Assembly (NCBI GenBank): GCA_026936325.1
Contig: JAPTHN010000038.1
Span: 1,240,001 to 1,304,000, forward strand
DNA: 64,000 nt
Direction: 5' to 3'
Origin: Platynereis dumerilii
Taxonomy: Eukaryota > Annelida > Polychaeta > Phyllodocida > Nereididae
Both the position numbers and the translations under genes were made by a program. The notes under the pieces are model-generated. The model did not search any database, was not told where the DNA came from, and saw only the letters and a list, made by a program, of their open reading frames with translations. Positions 63,253 through 64,000 of this stretch are shown here, piece after piece; positions within the stretch are counted from its first letter, which is position 1, and every line of letters begins with the position of its first letter.

Positions 63253-64000
63253 CCTCGAGGGAAATAGATTTGACTAATGCCCTCGAAATCAGTCAATATT
63301 TGTATACTATAATACGGTTTCAAAATAAGAACAGTTAATTTGAGCTCCGCGAATCTATGGCATTGCCATCTACATATTAGATCATGTAAACAACAGACAG
63401 GGTGATGTAGTTCATGGGGTTGTCAAATCGAATTAGTCAATTACAGAGCTCATTTCATCTCCTCGCAAGTTGTGTAGTTTATTGGATAAGTTAGAGCACA
63501 CTACAATCTTCACATCACATCATTCCCTGTAAGAACTACAGTTTATGAATCTGTGGTCTGACTATTTAATATTGACTTCGGAAGCACTTTTCACCTTATG
63601 AAATTCAAAATGAACAAAGGCAGTACATCGGAAGATAGACCAAAAGTAACATATCGTGGACATTTACAGCCAAAACTTATAAATTTCGAAAATGATATCA
63701 TGATTATATTTGAAGTAGTTTGATCAGAGCCAAAAGCTCCTTGAATTTGTTAATATATTCTTTCTTTTTATGGTTTAAGTGTATCTCAGCCTTCATCTGA
63801 AAATTCTTTCTGAAATTTATAACCACCAAAGACCACCAGTAAAACCACATTCTCTCTGGATATGCTGGCTACATCGATGTCTGGCCCTTTCAAGTTGCTT
63901 CGAAAGCAAAAACAAAGCCACAAAGATCCTTTAAAGCCAGTTCTTGTGTCTTTAATTTACGGAGTTATTTTGGTTTCTGAAATTAGAGGCAGGAATTCTC
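63253..64000. other. Non-coding right edge
   Basis: No gene recognised. A word near 63348-63375 (GCGAATCTATGGCATTGCCAT) resembles the piece that follows the duplications at 48936 and 49507. Confidence 0.4.

Overview
The window is AT-rich, intron-rich and repeat-rich eukaryotic nuclear DNA. Three facts point to an invertebrate animal, probably marine: split genes with animal-type splice sites, three recognisable metazoan gene families plus a first exon of a fourth, and a dense mix of non-LTR retroelements, tRNA-derived SINEs, TA-flanked inverted-repeat elements and tandem-repeat-cored elements. I cannot name the phylum with confidence; lophotrochozoan or ambulacrarian both fit. I saw no rRNA, no free-standing tRNA, no CRISPR array and no LTR, Polinton or other virus-like element.

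Host genes, left to right. (1) The first coding exon of a UBALD (FAM100) family gene on the minus strand (4374-4267); the rest runs off the left edge. (2) A complete MGRN1/RNF157 (mahogunin) E3 ubiquitin ligase on the plus strand: 13 coding exons, 6788-23240, 614 codons plus stop. An in-frame, coding-like 66-codon extension follows the stop (23241-23441). (3) A complete RNF181 RING-H2 E3 ligase on the minus strand: 6 coding exons, 30093-26743, 156 aa. (4) The kinase domain and C-terminus of an RSKR/SgK494-type AGC kinase on the minus strand: 11 exons, 47719-32563, 330 aa. Its N-terminal exon(s) were not found. All exon joins were checked by hand for GT/AG and phase.

Gene layout. UBALD and MGRN1 are head to head over a short promoter-like stretch with a CCAAT box and a KLF/Sp box. 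From memory of the human map, the same head-to-head pair exists twice in vertebrates (UBALD1-MGRN1 and UBALD2-RNF157), so this looks like a very old linkage. A young, 5'-truncated LINE now sits between the promoter and the MGRN1 start codon. MGRN1 and RNF181 converge on a stretch that carries polyadenylation signals for both strands. RNF181 lies downstream of RSKR in the same orientation.

Repeats fill the introns and the right third. MGRN1 introns hold a foldback MITE, a mariner-like element with roughly 300 bp inverted ends, a 6.5 kb inverted-repeat-bounded block (with a Helitron-like insert and seven copies of a 202 bp repeat), and a 2.0 kb TA-flanked element. RNF181 introns hold a 34 bp minisatellite that is open in all three plus-strand frames and an element with a tandem repeat of about 158 bp. 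The 9.4 kb first visible RSKR intron holds a hAT-like element with an 8 bp target duplication, a 2.8 kb inverted-repeat element split by a second mariner-like copy, and a second 158 bp-repeat element. From 48 kb on there is an 882 bp-period duplication, a cluster of nuclear-receptor-like half-sites, a three-copy tandem duplication of about 2.3-2.5 kb units with mosaic ancestry (53011-60352), a 0.7 kb foldback, and homopolymer-rich sequence. I recognise no further host gene in 47720-64000.
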